Assembly: GCA_029975965.1 (NCBI GenBank)
Contig: JARKOV010000084.1
Location: forward strand, 1 to 25,762
Origin: Anaerolinea sp.
Lineage (GTDB): Bacteria > Chloroflexota > Anaerolineae > Anaerolineales > Anaerolineaceae
Length of the DNA stretch: 25,762 nt
Reading direction: 5' to 3'
The notes under the pieces were generated by a model. It was not told the origin of the DNA. It was given only the letters and a program-made list of their open reading frames with translations, and did no database searches. A program made the position numbers and the translations under genes. Of this stretch, positions 7,838 through 15,421 are shown piece by piece. Position 1 is the first letter of the stretch, and every line of letters begins with the position of its first letter.

Positions 7838-9628
7838 CTATTCTTTCTTCGGTTTCAACTGCCGCCGGTAGATCTCCGCGTAGAGCGGCGAGCTGTGCAG
7901 CAGTTCGTCGTGCCGCCCGCGGGCCACGATGCGGCCTTTTTCCAGCACCAGGATGCAGTCGGCCTGCATCACCGTGCTCAGGCGGTGGGCGATCACGAAC
8001 GAGGTGCGCCCCTGCATCAAGCGGTCGAGTGCCTGCTGGATTTGCTCCTCGGTGTCCGAGTCGACACTCGATGTGGCGTCGTCCAGCACGAGCAGGCGCG
8101 GGTCGATCAACAGCGCGCGGGCGATCGCCAGGCGCTGCTTCTGCCCGCCCGAAAGGGTGATCCCGCGCTCGCCGACCAGCGTGTCGTAGCCGTGCGCGGT
8201 CTGCATGATGAAGCCGTGCGCCTGGGCGGCTTTGGCCGCCGCCACGATCTGTTCCTCGCTGGCATCCGCGACCCCAAAGGCCAGGTTTTCGCGGATGGAT
8301 GCCGCGAAGAGGGTCGTCTCTTGTAGCACGATGCCGATCTGGCTGCGCAGCGAGTGCAGCGTCACGTGGCGGATATCCTGCCCGTCGATGAGCACGCGGC
8401 CCTCGGTGGGGTCGTAAAATCGCGGGATCAGGTTGATGATGGTCGATTTGCCCGAGCCGGTCTGCCCGACGAGGGCGATGATCTGCCCGGGTTTGGCCTC
8501 CAGGTCGATGTTCTTGAGCACTTCGCGCCGCCGCCCATACGAGAACGAGACGTTCTCAAAGCGCACATGCCCCTGGAAGGCCGGCATCTCGATCGCGTCC
8601 GGCTCTTCCTGCACGTCGGGCACCGCATCCAGGATCTCAAAGACACGCTCGGCGGCGGCGCCCGCCATGGCGATGGCCGGGATGAACATGCCCAGCAGGC
8701 GAACCGGGTTGAGCAGTTGCGCCAGGTAGGTGGTGAAAGCGACCAGCTCACCCAGGGTGAGCTCGCCGCGCATCACCATCGCCCCACCGTACCACAGGAT
8801 GAGCACCGAAGCCAGGTTGGCGATCAGGGTCAGCATCGAAGAGCCGGTCGCCTGGACGCGGGCGGAGCGCGCCGAGAGCTCGTACCATCGCTCGTTTTCC
8901 ACGTCAAAGCGCTTTATCTCCGGCTCTTCCTGGGCGAAAGCCTTCACCACCCGCGCGCCGCGCAGGTTTTGCTCCACCCGGGTGGTGAGCACGCCGATTT
9001 GCTTCTGGATCGCGGCGGAGAGCGGGCGGAAGCGCAGGCCAAAATCCACCGCCCGCCAGGCCAGCAGCGGCATGGCCGCCACCGCCAGCAGCGCCAGGCG
9101 CGGGTTCATCCAGACCAGGATGGCGGCTGTTCCCAGCATCAGCACCGAAGCGTCCAGCACGCGCAGCGAGGCGCGCCCGGTGAGGAAGCGCACGCGGTCC
9201 ACGTCTTGAATGGCGCGCGAGAGGATGTCGCCGGCCTGGCTGCGGTCGTGGTAGGAGAAGGAGAGCACGGTGAGCTTGCGCTGGATCTCGGCGCGCAGGT
9301 CGGCAGCCACGTTCTGCGAGGCGACCTCGCTCCAGCGGCCCTGGAAAAAGGAGAGGAAGCCGCGCAGCACGGTGAGCACGAGCAGCGCCACCACGCTCCA
9401 GCCGAGCAGGCGCAGGTCGCCGGCGCCGATGCCGCGGTCGATGATCCAGCGGATGAGCTGTGGGGTGATGATGGTCATCACCGTGATGGCCAGCATGCAC
9501 AGGTAAGCCCCCAGCGAGAGCCGCCAGTAAGGGCGCAGGTAGCTGTAGCAGCGCAAAAGCACCGGCGCGATGTGGTTGGAGCGGGTCGCGTCGCGCAGCA
9601 GGCGAATCGGTTTATCCAGGGTGGCCAA
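7838..9628 (-). CDS. ABC exporter half-transporter, subunit A (degenerate Walker B)
   Basis: 596 residues from a TTG at 9628, chosen because GAGGA lies nine bases upstream. The frame continues to another TTG at 9667 (609 residues) without a good ribosome site. Six membrane helices (about 40-320) lead to a nucleotide-binding domain with Walker A GQTGSGKST (388-396), canonical signature LSGGQ (492-496), Walker B LLVLDD in which Asp517 replaces the catalytic Glu, and H-loop H548. The LDDATSSVD stretch is typical of the TM287-type member of heterodimeric exporters. Together with subunit B this predicts one hydrolytic ATP site (subunit B Walker motifs with the LSGGQ of A) and one regulatory site. 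It is the first gene of the operon A-B-GH127. Confidence 0.9.
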   Translation of the reverse strand: MATLDKPIRLLRDATRSNHIAPVLLRCYSYLRPYWRLSLGAYLCMLAITVMTIITPQLIRWIIDRGIGAGDLRLLGWSVVALLVLTVLRGFLSFFQGRWSEVASQNVAADLRAEIQRKLTVLSFSYHDRSQAGDILSRAIQDVDRVRFLTGRASLRVLDASVLMLGTAAILVWMNPRLALLAVAAMPLLAWRAVDFGLRFRPLSAAIQKQIGVLTTRVEQNLRGARVVKAFAQEEPEIKRFDVENERWYELSARSARVQATGSSMLTLIANLASVLILWYGGAMVMRGELTLGELVAFTTYLAQLLNPVRLLGMFIPAIAMAGAAAERVFEILDAVPDVQEEPDAIEMPAFQGHVRFENVSFSYGRRREVLKNIDLEAKPGQIIALVGQTGSGKSTIINLIPRFYDPTEGRVLIDGQDIRHVTLHSLRSQIGIVLQETTLFAASIRENLAFGVADASEEQIVAAAKAAQAHGFIMQTAHGYDTLVGERGITLSGGQKQRLAIARALLIDPRLLVLDDATSSVDSDTEEQIQQALDRLMQGRTSFVIAHRLSTVMQADCILVLEKGRIVARGRHDELLHSSPLYAEIYRRQLKPKKE

Positions 9629-9705
9629 TGGGCGAATTCCTCGAACAGGTAATCGTGCGCAGTCCAACGGGGGTGATCCCCGTCCAGCCGGTAAAGCGTA
9701 CCAGG

Positions 9706-9720
9706 AGATCGGAAGAGCGT
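9706..9720. other. 15-base exact match to the Illumina adapter stem
   Basis: AGATCGGAAGAGCGT equals the first 15 bases of the common Illumina TruSeq adapter read-through; after that the sequence departs (TGCC instead of CGTG). It lies in the non-coding gap 9629-9946 upstream of the ABC operon. Either an adapter remnant joined two pieces during assembly, or this is chance. The rest of the 318-base gap shows only a possible promoter and no gene. Confidence 0.5.
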
Positions 9721-9727
9721 TGCCTTA

Positions 9728-9736
9728 AGTATAGCA
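9728..9736 (-). promoter_or_regulatory. Possible extended -10 promoter of the ABC/GH127 operon
   Basis: On the minus strand TGCTATACT is an extended -10 element (TGnTATAAT type), about 100 bases upstream of the chosen start of subunit A. No good -35 is visible 16-18 bases upstream, which extended -10 promoters tolerate. The predicted start of transcription falls next to the adapter-like 15-mer. Confidence 0.4.
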
Positions 9737-9946
9737 GTTTTTACCGGACGGGCTTTGCGGGCCAAACGCCCCAATGCCTGCGTCATCGACCGGAGCAGGG
9801 CACACCGCGCCCATCAAAAACCTACTGCCAGGCAGAAAAGACACCATGATGACTTTTGCGCGCAAAGGGATGCCGCAGGTCTCCCTTGCGATTTTCCTTC
9901 GTGCCCTGGTGCCTTGGTGGTGGATTTCTCTTCTCTCACCGGGAGG

Positions 9947-11203
9947 TCAATTGCGCACCATGCTCAGGATCGGCGCCTGCTCGATCGGCACCATCTGTTC
10001 GAGCGCGTACAGCACCTCGCGGAACGAGTCGACCGGCTCGTCGTCCTCGCCGAAGCGCACGATCACCAGGTTCTTCTGCGCGCAGATGTAGATGTACTGT
10101 CCGAAATTGCCCGCCGCGGTGTAATCGGAGTGCCCGTCGGCGCGGACCTGCCCCCACCAGTGATACTGGTAGTACCCTCCCCGCTGCGGATATTCCGGCC
10201 AGTAAGGCCATTCGCGCTGGTCGGTCGGGTCCGGCTCGGTCGATTCCCTCACCCACGCTGCCGAGACCAGTTGCCGCTCGCCCCACCGTCCGTTGTTCAG
10301 GTACAGCAGGCCGAAGCGGGCAAAGTCGATCGCCCGCGCATTGAGCCCGCTTTCCATCTTCTCGAAGCCGGTCGCCTGGCTGTCCAGGCTCCACGAGGCC
10401 GGGTATTCCATCCCCAGCGGCAGCCAGAGCTTTTGCTCCAGGTATTTCGCCACCGGCACGCCGCTCACCCGCTCCAGGATCATGCCCTCCAGGATGGGAT
10501 GGTAGTTGTTGTAGTGCATGTACTTGCCGGGCGGTTCGTCTCCGGCCCGCACCTGTTCGAGCGCCAGCCGGCGCAGGTCGGGGTAGTAGTAGGTCTTGGC
10601 GTCGTCCGAGAACGGCGCGCCGAGCAGCGGAAAGAGGTTTTCGTCTTCCACGTAGCGGATTCCCGAAGACATGCGCAGCAAATCGCGCAGGGTCATCTCG
10701 TCCAGCCCGCGACCTTGCAGCTCGGGCAGGTATTGGACGACCCGGTCATTCACCCCGCCGATCAGCCCTTCGTCGATGGCAATGCCGATCAACGCCGAGT
10801 TGATCGATTTCACCGCGGAAAAGGAGGTCACGATCGAGTCGCGCTGGTAGCCGTTGTAATACCGCTCGTAGACGACGCGGCCATTCTGCAGCACGATCAA
10901 CGCCTGGGTGCGGATTTTCTCCATCAATTCGTCGACGCTCGCGCGATAAGTCTTGCCCCGCGCAGTGTATTCGATCGTCTCGAACCACGCCGGTTGCGGG
11001 TCGCTCGGCAGGGGAAAAGGCTGGGGCGGGGCTGCGATGCTCCGCTCCGCGAAGCGCTGGTAATCTTTCACGTCCGATTGGCCCATGCGCAGGATGCGCA
11101 GCGCGTACTCGCGGTCCAGCGGCGGCAGCGCCAGCAGCGCGATTCCGCCGGTCACCAGCAGGGCCGCCAGCCCAATCAGGATGCGCCCAAGGCAGCTTTT
11201 CAT
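9947..11203 (-). CDS. Membrane-anchored serine hydrolase of the class C beta-lactamase/PBP fold
   Basis: 418 residues from ATG 11203, preceded by GGAGGG; an in-frame GTG at 11224 is less likely. A single N-terminal hydrophobic segment (about 8-28) should anchor it with the catalytic domain outside. The active-site motifs of the beta-lactamase/DD-peptidase-like fold are present: S129-A-V-K132 (SxxK), Y231-N-N233 (YxN), and near the C-terminus a GNFGQYIYI strand in place of the usual KTG/HTG box. LRDLLRMSSGIRY and ARFGLLYLNNGRW are typical of the wider family (esterases, D-aminopeptidases, 6-aminohexanoate hydrolase-like). The substrate cannot be assigned. It starts 10 bases after the zincin lipoprotein, with its ribosome site touching that gene's stop, so the two are one transcript. 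Confidence 0.85.
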   Translation of the reverse strand: MKSCLGRILIGLAALLVTGGIALLALPPLDREYALRILRMGQSDVKDYQRFAERSIAAPPQPFPLPSDPQPAWFETIEYTARGKTYRASVDELMEKIRTQALIVLQNGRVVYERYYNGYQRDSIVTSFSAVKSINSALIGIAIDEGLIGGVNDRVVQYLPELQGRGLDEMTLRDLLRMSSGIRYVEDENLFPLLGAPFSDDAKTYYYPDLRRLALEQVRAGDEPPGKYMHYNNYHPILEGMILERVSGVPVAKYLEQKLWLPLGMEYPASWSLDSQATGFEKMESGLNARAIDFARFGLLYLNNGRWGERQLVSAAWVRESTEPDPTDQREWPYWPEYPQRGGYYQYHWWGQVRADGHSDYTAAGNFGQYIYICAQKNLVIVRFGEDDEPVDSFREVLYALEQMVPIEQAPILSMVRN

Positions 11204-11213
11204 TGCACCCTCC

Positions 11214-12368
11214 TCATGGCTCACCGCGCTGCTTGGCCGTCCGGCTCAGCTCGCCCGACTCGACCACGCGGATGAAAAATTGTTGGTAGCTCTCACCGTT
11301 CTGCGGGAAGCCCTGGTTCTTCAGCGTCGCATAAAGCGCCGCAGCCAACTGGTGCATCCCGCCGTCTTCCTGCCAGGTCCAGCGCTCGCCGAGCCCCAGC
11401 CTGACCTCGATGACCTGCTCCAGCGCGCGCACCGAGTCTTCTGCCACGTAGTAAGCCCAATCGTTGTAGCCGTAGCGGGTGTCGCGCCCTTCGAACGCGC
11501 CCCAGATGAGCGGGTCATCTTTCAGCGAGTTGGCCGCTTTCCAGAAGGCCGGGTCGGTGTTGTTGAACGGGTGGTGAAGCAGCTCGTGGATGGTGCTGTT
11601 GAGCACCCCTTGATCTGCGGGGATGGTGGCGAAATGGGTGCCCAGGATGTGGTGCCCGTACGGCCATTCAAAGTACACCAGCGACACGGTCACCTCGTCG
11701 CTCGGCAGGCCGAACCCCAGCACCGCTTCGATTTCCGGGACGATATTGTAGGCTTCGACCTCGGCCTGCACGCGGGCCAGGTCATCCTCCAGCGTCGGGC
11801 GGAGCACTTCCAGCCAGTAATCCTCAAAACCTTGCTCCTGCAGGAATGCCAGCAGCACGCACACGTCGGGCAGTGCCTGTTGGAGGAGCTTCCAGGCTTC
11901 GTCGTTGTAATAGACGTTCATCTCGACGTTGCTCTGGTCGTAATCGATCAGAGCCTGGCGCATGCTCTCCGGCTCATCGCACAGGCCGGCCAGGTCGGCG
12001 AGGTCTTGCGGCTTGCCCGCGCTGAACCAGGGGTAGAGGAACCCGCTGAGGTTGGAACCGAGCGAATCGGAACGGAATTTGGCCAGGCGTCCGGCCGCTT
12101 CTGCGGCGGCAGGGCGACCCTCCAGCGAGAAGCGCGACTGCTCGCGGTGATAATGGGCGCCCACCAGCGGGTCGCCGGTGAGGGCGTTGATGAAGGCCAG
12201 CGCATCGAGCGGCAGCGAAGCCTGGACGTTCCAGCGCGTCTGCGTGTGGCGGGCTTGCGGCAGTGGGCGAATATGCGCCGGCGCGCAGGCGACCAGGATG
12301 ATCAATAACCCTGCGATGGGGAGCATGCGGCGGCGCGGCGATGGGACGGTGAGCTGGGCCGGTTTCAT
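11214..12368 (-). CDS. Putative lipoprotein zinc metallopeptidase (HELLHH)
   Basis: 384 residues. Positively charged N-terminus, hydrophobic stretch (15-27) and lipobox LVAC with Cys28 indicate a type II (lipoprotein) signal. In the mature part H261-E-L-L-H265 fits the zincin HExxH motif. E310 in YVAEDSV, 45 residues downstream, could be a gluzincin third ligand. The flanking ILGTHFATIPADQGVLNSTIHELLHHPFNN and DDPLIWGAF are unusual and I do not recognise a named family; the best description is an uncharacterised zincin. ATG 12368 has GAGGAG about 10 bases upstream. It is the first gene of a pair with the serine hydrolase: two surface-exposed hydrolases made together, perhaps acting on cell-wall or external peptides. 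Confidence 0.7.
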   Translation of the reverse strand: MKPAQLTVPSPRRRMLPIAGLLIILVACAPAHIRPLPQARHTQTRWNVQASLPLDALAFINALTGDPLVGAHYHREQSRFSLEGRPAAAEAAGRLAKFRSDSLGSNLSGFLYPWFSAGKPQDLADLAGLCDEPESMRQALIDYDQSNVEMNVYYNDEAWKLLQQALPDVCVLLAFLQEQGFEDYWLEVLRPTLEDDLARVQAEVEAYNIVPEIEAVLGFGLPSDEVTVSLVYFEWPYGHHILGTHFATIPADQGVLNSTIHELLHHPFNNTDPAFWKAANSLKDDPLIWGAFEGRDTRYGYNDWAYYVAEDSVRALEQVIEVRLGLGERWTWQEDGGMHQLAAALYATLKNQGFPQNGESYQQFFIRVVESGELSRTAKQRGEP

Positions 12369-12447
12369 GAACCTGTCACTCCTCTACTGTAAGATTTCTC
12401 AACGATCTTGAATTAGTTTACAGGCAAAAAGATTCGCGACCATCCTT

Positions 12448-12478
12448 AAAAAGGATTAACCGCAAGGGTTAATTCCTT
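12448..12478 (-). terminator. Hairpin with U-tract, likely terminator after osmC
   Basis: On the minus strand AAGGAATTAACC (12478-12467), loop CTTGC, GGTTAATCCTT (12461-12451) forms a stem with a single bulge and is followed by TTT. Part of it (AAGGAT, 12451-12456) can instead pair with ATCCTT (12442-12447), so two folds exclude each other. It lies downstream of osmC and upstream of the lipoprotein gene, so it could end the first or attenuate the second. Confidence 0.5.
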
Positions 12479-12566
12479 GGGTGTTTTCTAAATTAATAGA
12501 TAACTGCTCAGGCTGATGGATAAAGGACACCGCCAAATTCGGGATCTTTCCCCCCACGGTTGAACA

Positions 12567-12619
12567 GCTTCATTTTCTGTAAAATGTGGGCTTTGCTCAC
12601 ATTTTACAGAAAATGAAGC
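12567..12619. repeat. Perfect 22-bp-arm hairpin, copy 1 of a two-member family
   Basis: The arms 12567-12588 and 12598-12619 are perfectly complementary; the nine loop bases can add three more pairs (one G-U) leaving a TTT loop. The core TTTTCTGTAAAATGTG recurs at 17217 with one compensated change. It lies 54 bases past the osmC stop. There is no clear U-tract on the minus strand, so it may be a processing or 3'-end-stabilising element instead of a simple terminator. Confidence 0.85.
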
Positions 12620-12673
12620 ACACAAGACATTTCCTTGCGGTTAATGGGAAGTGCCGGGGTATCTCGCGGGGCG

Positions 12674-13102
12674 CTAAGCCGCCAGCCGCGCCGCCAGCGT
12701 GATCGGCACGCTCGCCAGCGCCACCGACACCGGGCAGCTCTGCTTCACCGCCTCGGCGATCTGCTGGAACTGCGCGTCGTCGATGCCGGGCACGCTGGCC
12801 TCGGTTTCAAGGTGAATGCGGGTGATGCGGTTCTTGCCGTCGACCAGCTCGATCGTCACCTGGGCACGGGTGTGGACGCGCTGGGGGTTAAAGCCGGCTT
12901 TCGCCAGGTTGGAGCTGAGCGCCATTGAAAAACAGCCGGCGTGCGCCGCGCCGAGCAGCTCTTCCGGGTTGGTCCCTGCTCCGTCCTCAAAGCGGGACGA
13001 GAAAGAATACGACCCCTCGAACGCCCCGCTGCCCAGCTTCATCTTGCCTTTGCCTTCTCTCAGGTTGCCATCCCAAACTGCCTCTGCATGTCGGACTGCC
13101 AT
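12674..13102 (-). CDS. osmC: OsmC-family hydroperoxide reductase
   Basis: 142 residues from ATG 13102, which has AAGGAG nine bases upstream; the longer frame to 13513 is inside GH1 and spurious. The start MAVRHAEAVWDGNLREGKGKM, the SFSSRFEDGAGTNPEELLGAAHAGCFSMALS stretch carrying the first redox cysteine (about residue 60), and the second cysteine in KQSCPVSVAL match the OsmC subfamily, which reduces organic and inorganic hydroperoxides using a dithiol (lipoyl or similar) reductant in the cytosol. It stands alone with its own likely promoter and is followed by two hairpins. Length and both cysteines are intact. Confidence 0.93.
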   Translation of the reverse strand: MAVRHAEAVWDGNLREGKGKMKLGSGAFEGSYSFSSRFEDGAGTNPEELLGAAHAGCFSMALSSNLAKAGFNPQRVHTRAQVTIELVDGKNRITRIHLETEASVPGIDDAQFQQIAEAVKQSCPVSVALASVPITLAARLAA

Positions 13103-13147
13103 CAGAAATCTCCTTGATCGGTCGCTTGAATTGAGGTTGTATATACG

Positions 13148-13166
13148 ACTAATTATATCGTAATTC
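13148..13166 (-). promoter_or_regulatory. Likely osmC promoter with small palindrome
   Basis: On the minus strand a perfect TATAAT (13157-13152) lies about 50 bases upstream of the osmC start, in a short AT-rich gap behind GH1. A short inverted repeat TACGA-N9-TCGTA surrounds the -10 and could bind a peroxide-type regulator. No strong -35 is visible. Confidence 0.45.
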
Positions 13167-13176
13167 GCCGGGCTTT

Positions 13177-14535
13177 TTACGGCTGCGCCCGGATCAGGTC
13201 GCGGTACCAGTAGCCGCTGTCTTTGATCGTGCGCCTGCCGCTGGCGTGGTCGACGTGGATCAGACCCATCGGGTAGGTGTAACCGGAGGCCCACTCGTTG
13301 AGATCCATGGTCGACCAGACGAAATAGCCCTTCACCCGCGCGCCGTCCTGGCAGGCGCGCGCCAGCTCCGCCAGGTACAGCTCCAGGTAGCGCTGGCGGT
13401 ACGGGTCGCGGATGCGCCCGGGGTCGTCTGGGTCGGGCTGGTCGTCGGCCTTGGTACCGTTCTCGGTGATGTAAACGACCGGGTTGCCGTACTCGTCGCG
13501 GTAGCGCAGGCACAGCTCGTAGATGCCCGCCGGGTATGGCCCGGGGCCCAGCTCCGTCTCCGCCAGCATGGCGGAGGTGCTCGCCGGGTTGCGGTCGATC
13601 CAGGCCCGAAAGAAGGGCACGTACCAGGCATGGTAGGCGAAGAGCGGGCTGTAATAGTTGACCCCCAGGAAATCCGCCGGGCGCGCGATGACCTGCAGGT
13701 CGTCTGGTCGGATGGGCGGCTTGAACAGGCCCAGGCGCTGCCAGAGCGCCTCGGGGTAGCGACCGTGGAACAGACCGTCCAGGTAGAAGCGGTTGACGAA
13801 CAGGTCAGCAAAGGCGGCGGCGGCGCGGTCGCGGGGCGTGTCGCGCACCGGATAGACCGGGAACTGGCTGAGGGTGATGCCCGCCTGCGCCTGCGGGGCG
13901 ACGGCGCGGATGCGCTCGAGCGCCATGCCGTGCGCCAGCAATTGATGGTGCGCCACGCGAAAGTAAGCCCATGGATTTTGCTTGCCGGGGGCGTGCTCGC
14001 CCAGCAGGTGCCCAAACATGGCGTGCTCCCACGGCTCGTTGAGCGTGATCCAGTGACCCACGCGGTCGCCCAGGCTTTTCACCACGACCTCGACGTAATC
14101 GGCGAAGTGCGCGGCGCAGTCGCGCCCGATGAACCCCCCGCACAGGTCCTCCAATGCCTGGGGCATATCCCAGTGGAAGAGGGTGATGAAAGGGGCGATG
14201 CCCTGCTCGAGCAGCGCGTCGACCAGGCGATTGTAATAGTCCAGCCCGGCGGGGTTCACCCGCCCGCGCCCCTCCGGCAAGACGCGGCTCCAGGCCACCG
14301 AGAAGCGGTACGCGTTGAGCGAGAGCGCGGCCATCAGGTCGATATCGGTCTGGAAGTCGTGGTAGGTGTCGCAGGCCACCTCGGCCGCCCGCAGATGCCG
14401 GGCGCGGCGCGGCTGGTGCATGAAGGTGTCCCAGGTGGAGCGGCCCTTGCCGTCCTCGTCCCAGCCACCCTCGACCTGGAAGGCAGCCGTCGCCGAGCCA
14501 AAATAAAATCCGGCGGGGAAGATGGGGTAGGTCAT
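13177..14535 (-). CDS. GH1 family beta-glucosidase
   Basis: 452 residues, full length for a cytosolic GH1 enzyme. The N-terminal signature is FPAGFYFGSATAAFQVEGG (6-24). The acid/base lies in TLNEP (E167) and the nucleophile in ITENG (E358); both are intact. FHWDMPQALED (120-130) and WSTMDLNEWASGYTYPMGLIHVD near the C-terminus complete the aglycone and glycone site. It hydrolyses beta-glucosides, beta-galactosides or related disaccharides; specificity cannot be read from sequence alone. There is no signal peptide. Its ATG overlaps the folK stop as ATGA, so it is translated as the last gene of the folate operon, which is an unexpected place for a glycosidase. Confidence 0.95.
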   Translation of the reverse strand: MTYPIFPAGFYFGSATAAFQVEGGWDEDGKGRSTWDTFMHQPRRARHLRAAEVACDTYHDFQTDIDLMAALSLNAYRFSVAWSRVLPEGRGRVNPAGLDYYNRLVDALLEQGIAPFITLFHWDMPQALEDLCGGFIGRDCAAHFADYVEVVVKSLGDRVGHWITLNEPWEHAMFGHLLGEHAPGKQNPWAYFRVAHHQLLAHGMALERIRAVAPQAQAGITLSQFPVYPVRDTPRDRAAAAFADLFVNRFYLDGLFHGRYPEALWQRLGLFKPPIRPDDLQVIARPADFLGVNYYSPLFAYHAWYVPFFRAWIDRNPASTSAMLAETELGPGPYPAGIYELCLRYRDEYGNPVVYITENGTKADDQPDPDDPGRIRDPYRQRYLELYLAELARACQDGARVKGYFVWSTMDLNEWASGYTYPMGLIHVDHASGRRTIKDSGYWYRDLIRAQP

Positions 14536-15044
14536 CGGGCCTCCCTGGTGGGGCTAGGCTGGGCGGGCAAAGCGACATCCTCGCGCAGGCGGATCGTCGA
14601 GCCGGTCGCCAGGCGCTGCGCAACCTGCCTCAGCGCCTCGCCGGAGGGCGAGAGCAGCCCCTCACCCCACACCTCGGCGGTCGGCACGGCGATGTGCGTC
14701 AGCTCCCACAGGCGCGGATCGAGCACCTCCCCGTCCCACACCACCGCATCCACGTCGATGGTGCGCGGGGCGTTCTTGTCCGGGCTGCGCACGCGGCCCA
14801 ACTGCGCCTCCAGCGGGCGCAGGATGGTGTGCTTCAACGCTTCCGCACCGAGCGGGGTGCGCACGCGCAGCGCCGCGTTGAGAAAACTCGGCCCGTCCGA
14901 GCCGACCGGCGGCGTCTGCCAGACCCGCGAGGCGCTTTCCACGACCAAAAGGCCGTGCAGCATCTGCACGGCCAGCGGGAGGTAATGCTCAGGCCGGATG
15001 TTCGAGCCGAGCAGCAAGCAGGCGCGGTGCTGCTCAACGCTCAT
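14532..15044 (-). CDS. folK: 2-amino-4-hydroxy-6-hydroxymethyldihydropteridine pyrophosphokinase (HPPK)
   Basis: 170 residues from ATG 15044, which overlaps the folB stop as ATGA. It transfers pyrophosphate from ATP to 6-hydroxymethyl-7,8-dihydropterin, the step before dihydropteroate synthase. Visible motifs: ACLLLGSNIRPE at the start, a SRVWQTPPVGSDGPSFLNAALRVRT core, and the magnesium/ATP site RTIDVDAVVWDGEV with D97 and D99, followed by ELTHIAVP. Length is normal. The C-terminal 40 residues are more variable, as usual. The longer open frame to 15158 overlaps folB and is not used. Confidence 0.95.
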   Translation of the reverse strand: MSVEQHRACLLLGSNIRPEHYLPLAVQMLHGLLVVESASRVWQTPPVGSDGPSFLNAALRVRTPLGAEALKHTILRPLEAQLGRVRSPDKNAPRTIDVDAVVWDGEVLDPRLWELTHIAVPTAEVWGEGLLSPSGEALRQVAQRLATGSTIRLREDVALPAQPSPTREAR

Positions 15045-15403
15045 GCGAAGTCCTCGCGGCTGCGCTCGATCTCCACCCCGACCGAGCGCGCAAAGCGCAC
15101 TGCGCCGGGCTTCTCGACACGCACGATCACCTTCTCCACCCGCGCCTCCTGCAGGCACAGCCTGGCGATGTCGGCGGCCAGGGCTTCCACGGTCAGTCGG
15201 GCGGCGCTTTCGGCGTGCGCCAGGGCGCGCTTGGCGATGGTGCGGTAATTGACCGAGTGGGTCAGGTTGTCGCTCTCGCCGGCCTCGTGGAGGTCGGCGA
15301 AGAGGGTGATGTTGATCAAGATTTCCTGCGGCTTTTCACGCTCCGATTCGTTGATGCCGATGATGCCGCGGGCGACGAGGTCGCGAATGAGGATTTGATC
15401 CAT
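15041..15403 (-). CDS. folB: Dihydroneopterin aldolase
   Basis: 120 residues, normal for FolB. It cleaves dihydroneopterin to 6-hydroxymethyl-dihydropterin and glycolaldehyde. MDQILIRDLVARGIIGINESEREKPQ carries the substrate-binding region with E21, the family TVEALAADIA helix contributes E73, and K98 in RVEKPGAVRFA is the catalytic lysine. It starts 18 bases after the reductase gene and overlaps folK, so product and next enzyme are coupled. The start has AGGAAA close upstream. Confidence 0.95.
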   Translation of the reverse strand: MDQILIRDLVARGIIGINESEREKPQEILINITLFADLHEAGESDNLTHSVNYRTIAKRALAHAESAARLTVEALAADIARLCLQEARVEKVIVRVEKPGAVRFARSVGVEIERSREDFA

Positions 15404-15421
15404 GGTGTTTCCTTTATACCA

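Noticed and set aside
7838..9628. ABC subunit A as an inactive pseudogene because of LDD in Walker B
   Set aside because: All other motifs are intact and the partner's LSVGQ change is complementary, as in functional heterodimeric exporters.
9755..11275. Plus-strand open frame of 506 codons
   Set aside because: It mirrors the serine hydrolase gene; low-complexity composition and no recognisable motif.
13103..13513. Longer OsmC starting inside GH1
   Set aside because: The extra residues are Arg/Pro-rich shadow of GH1; ATG 13102 has a good ribosome site and gives the normal 142-residue length.
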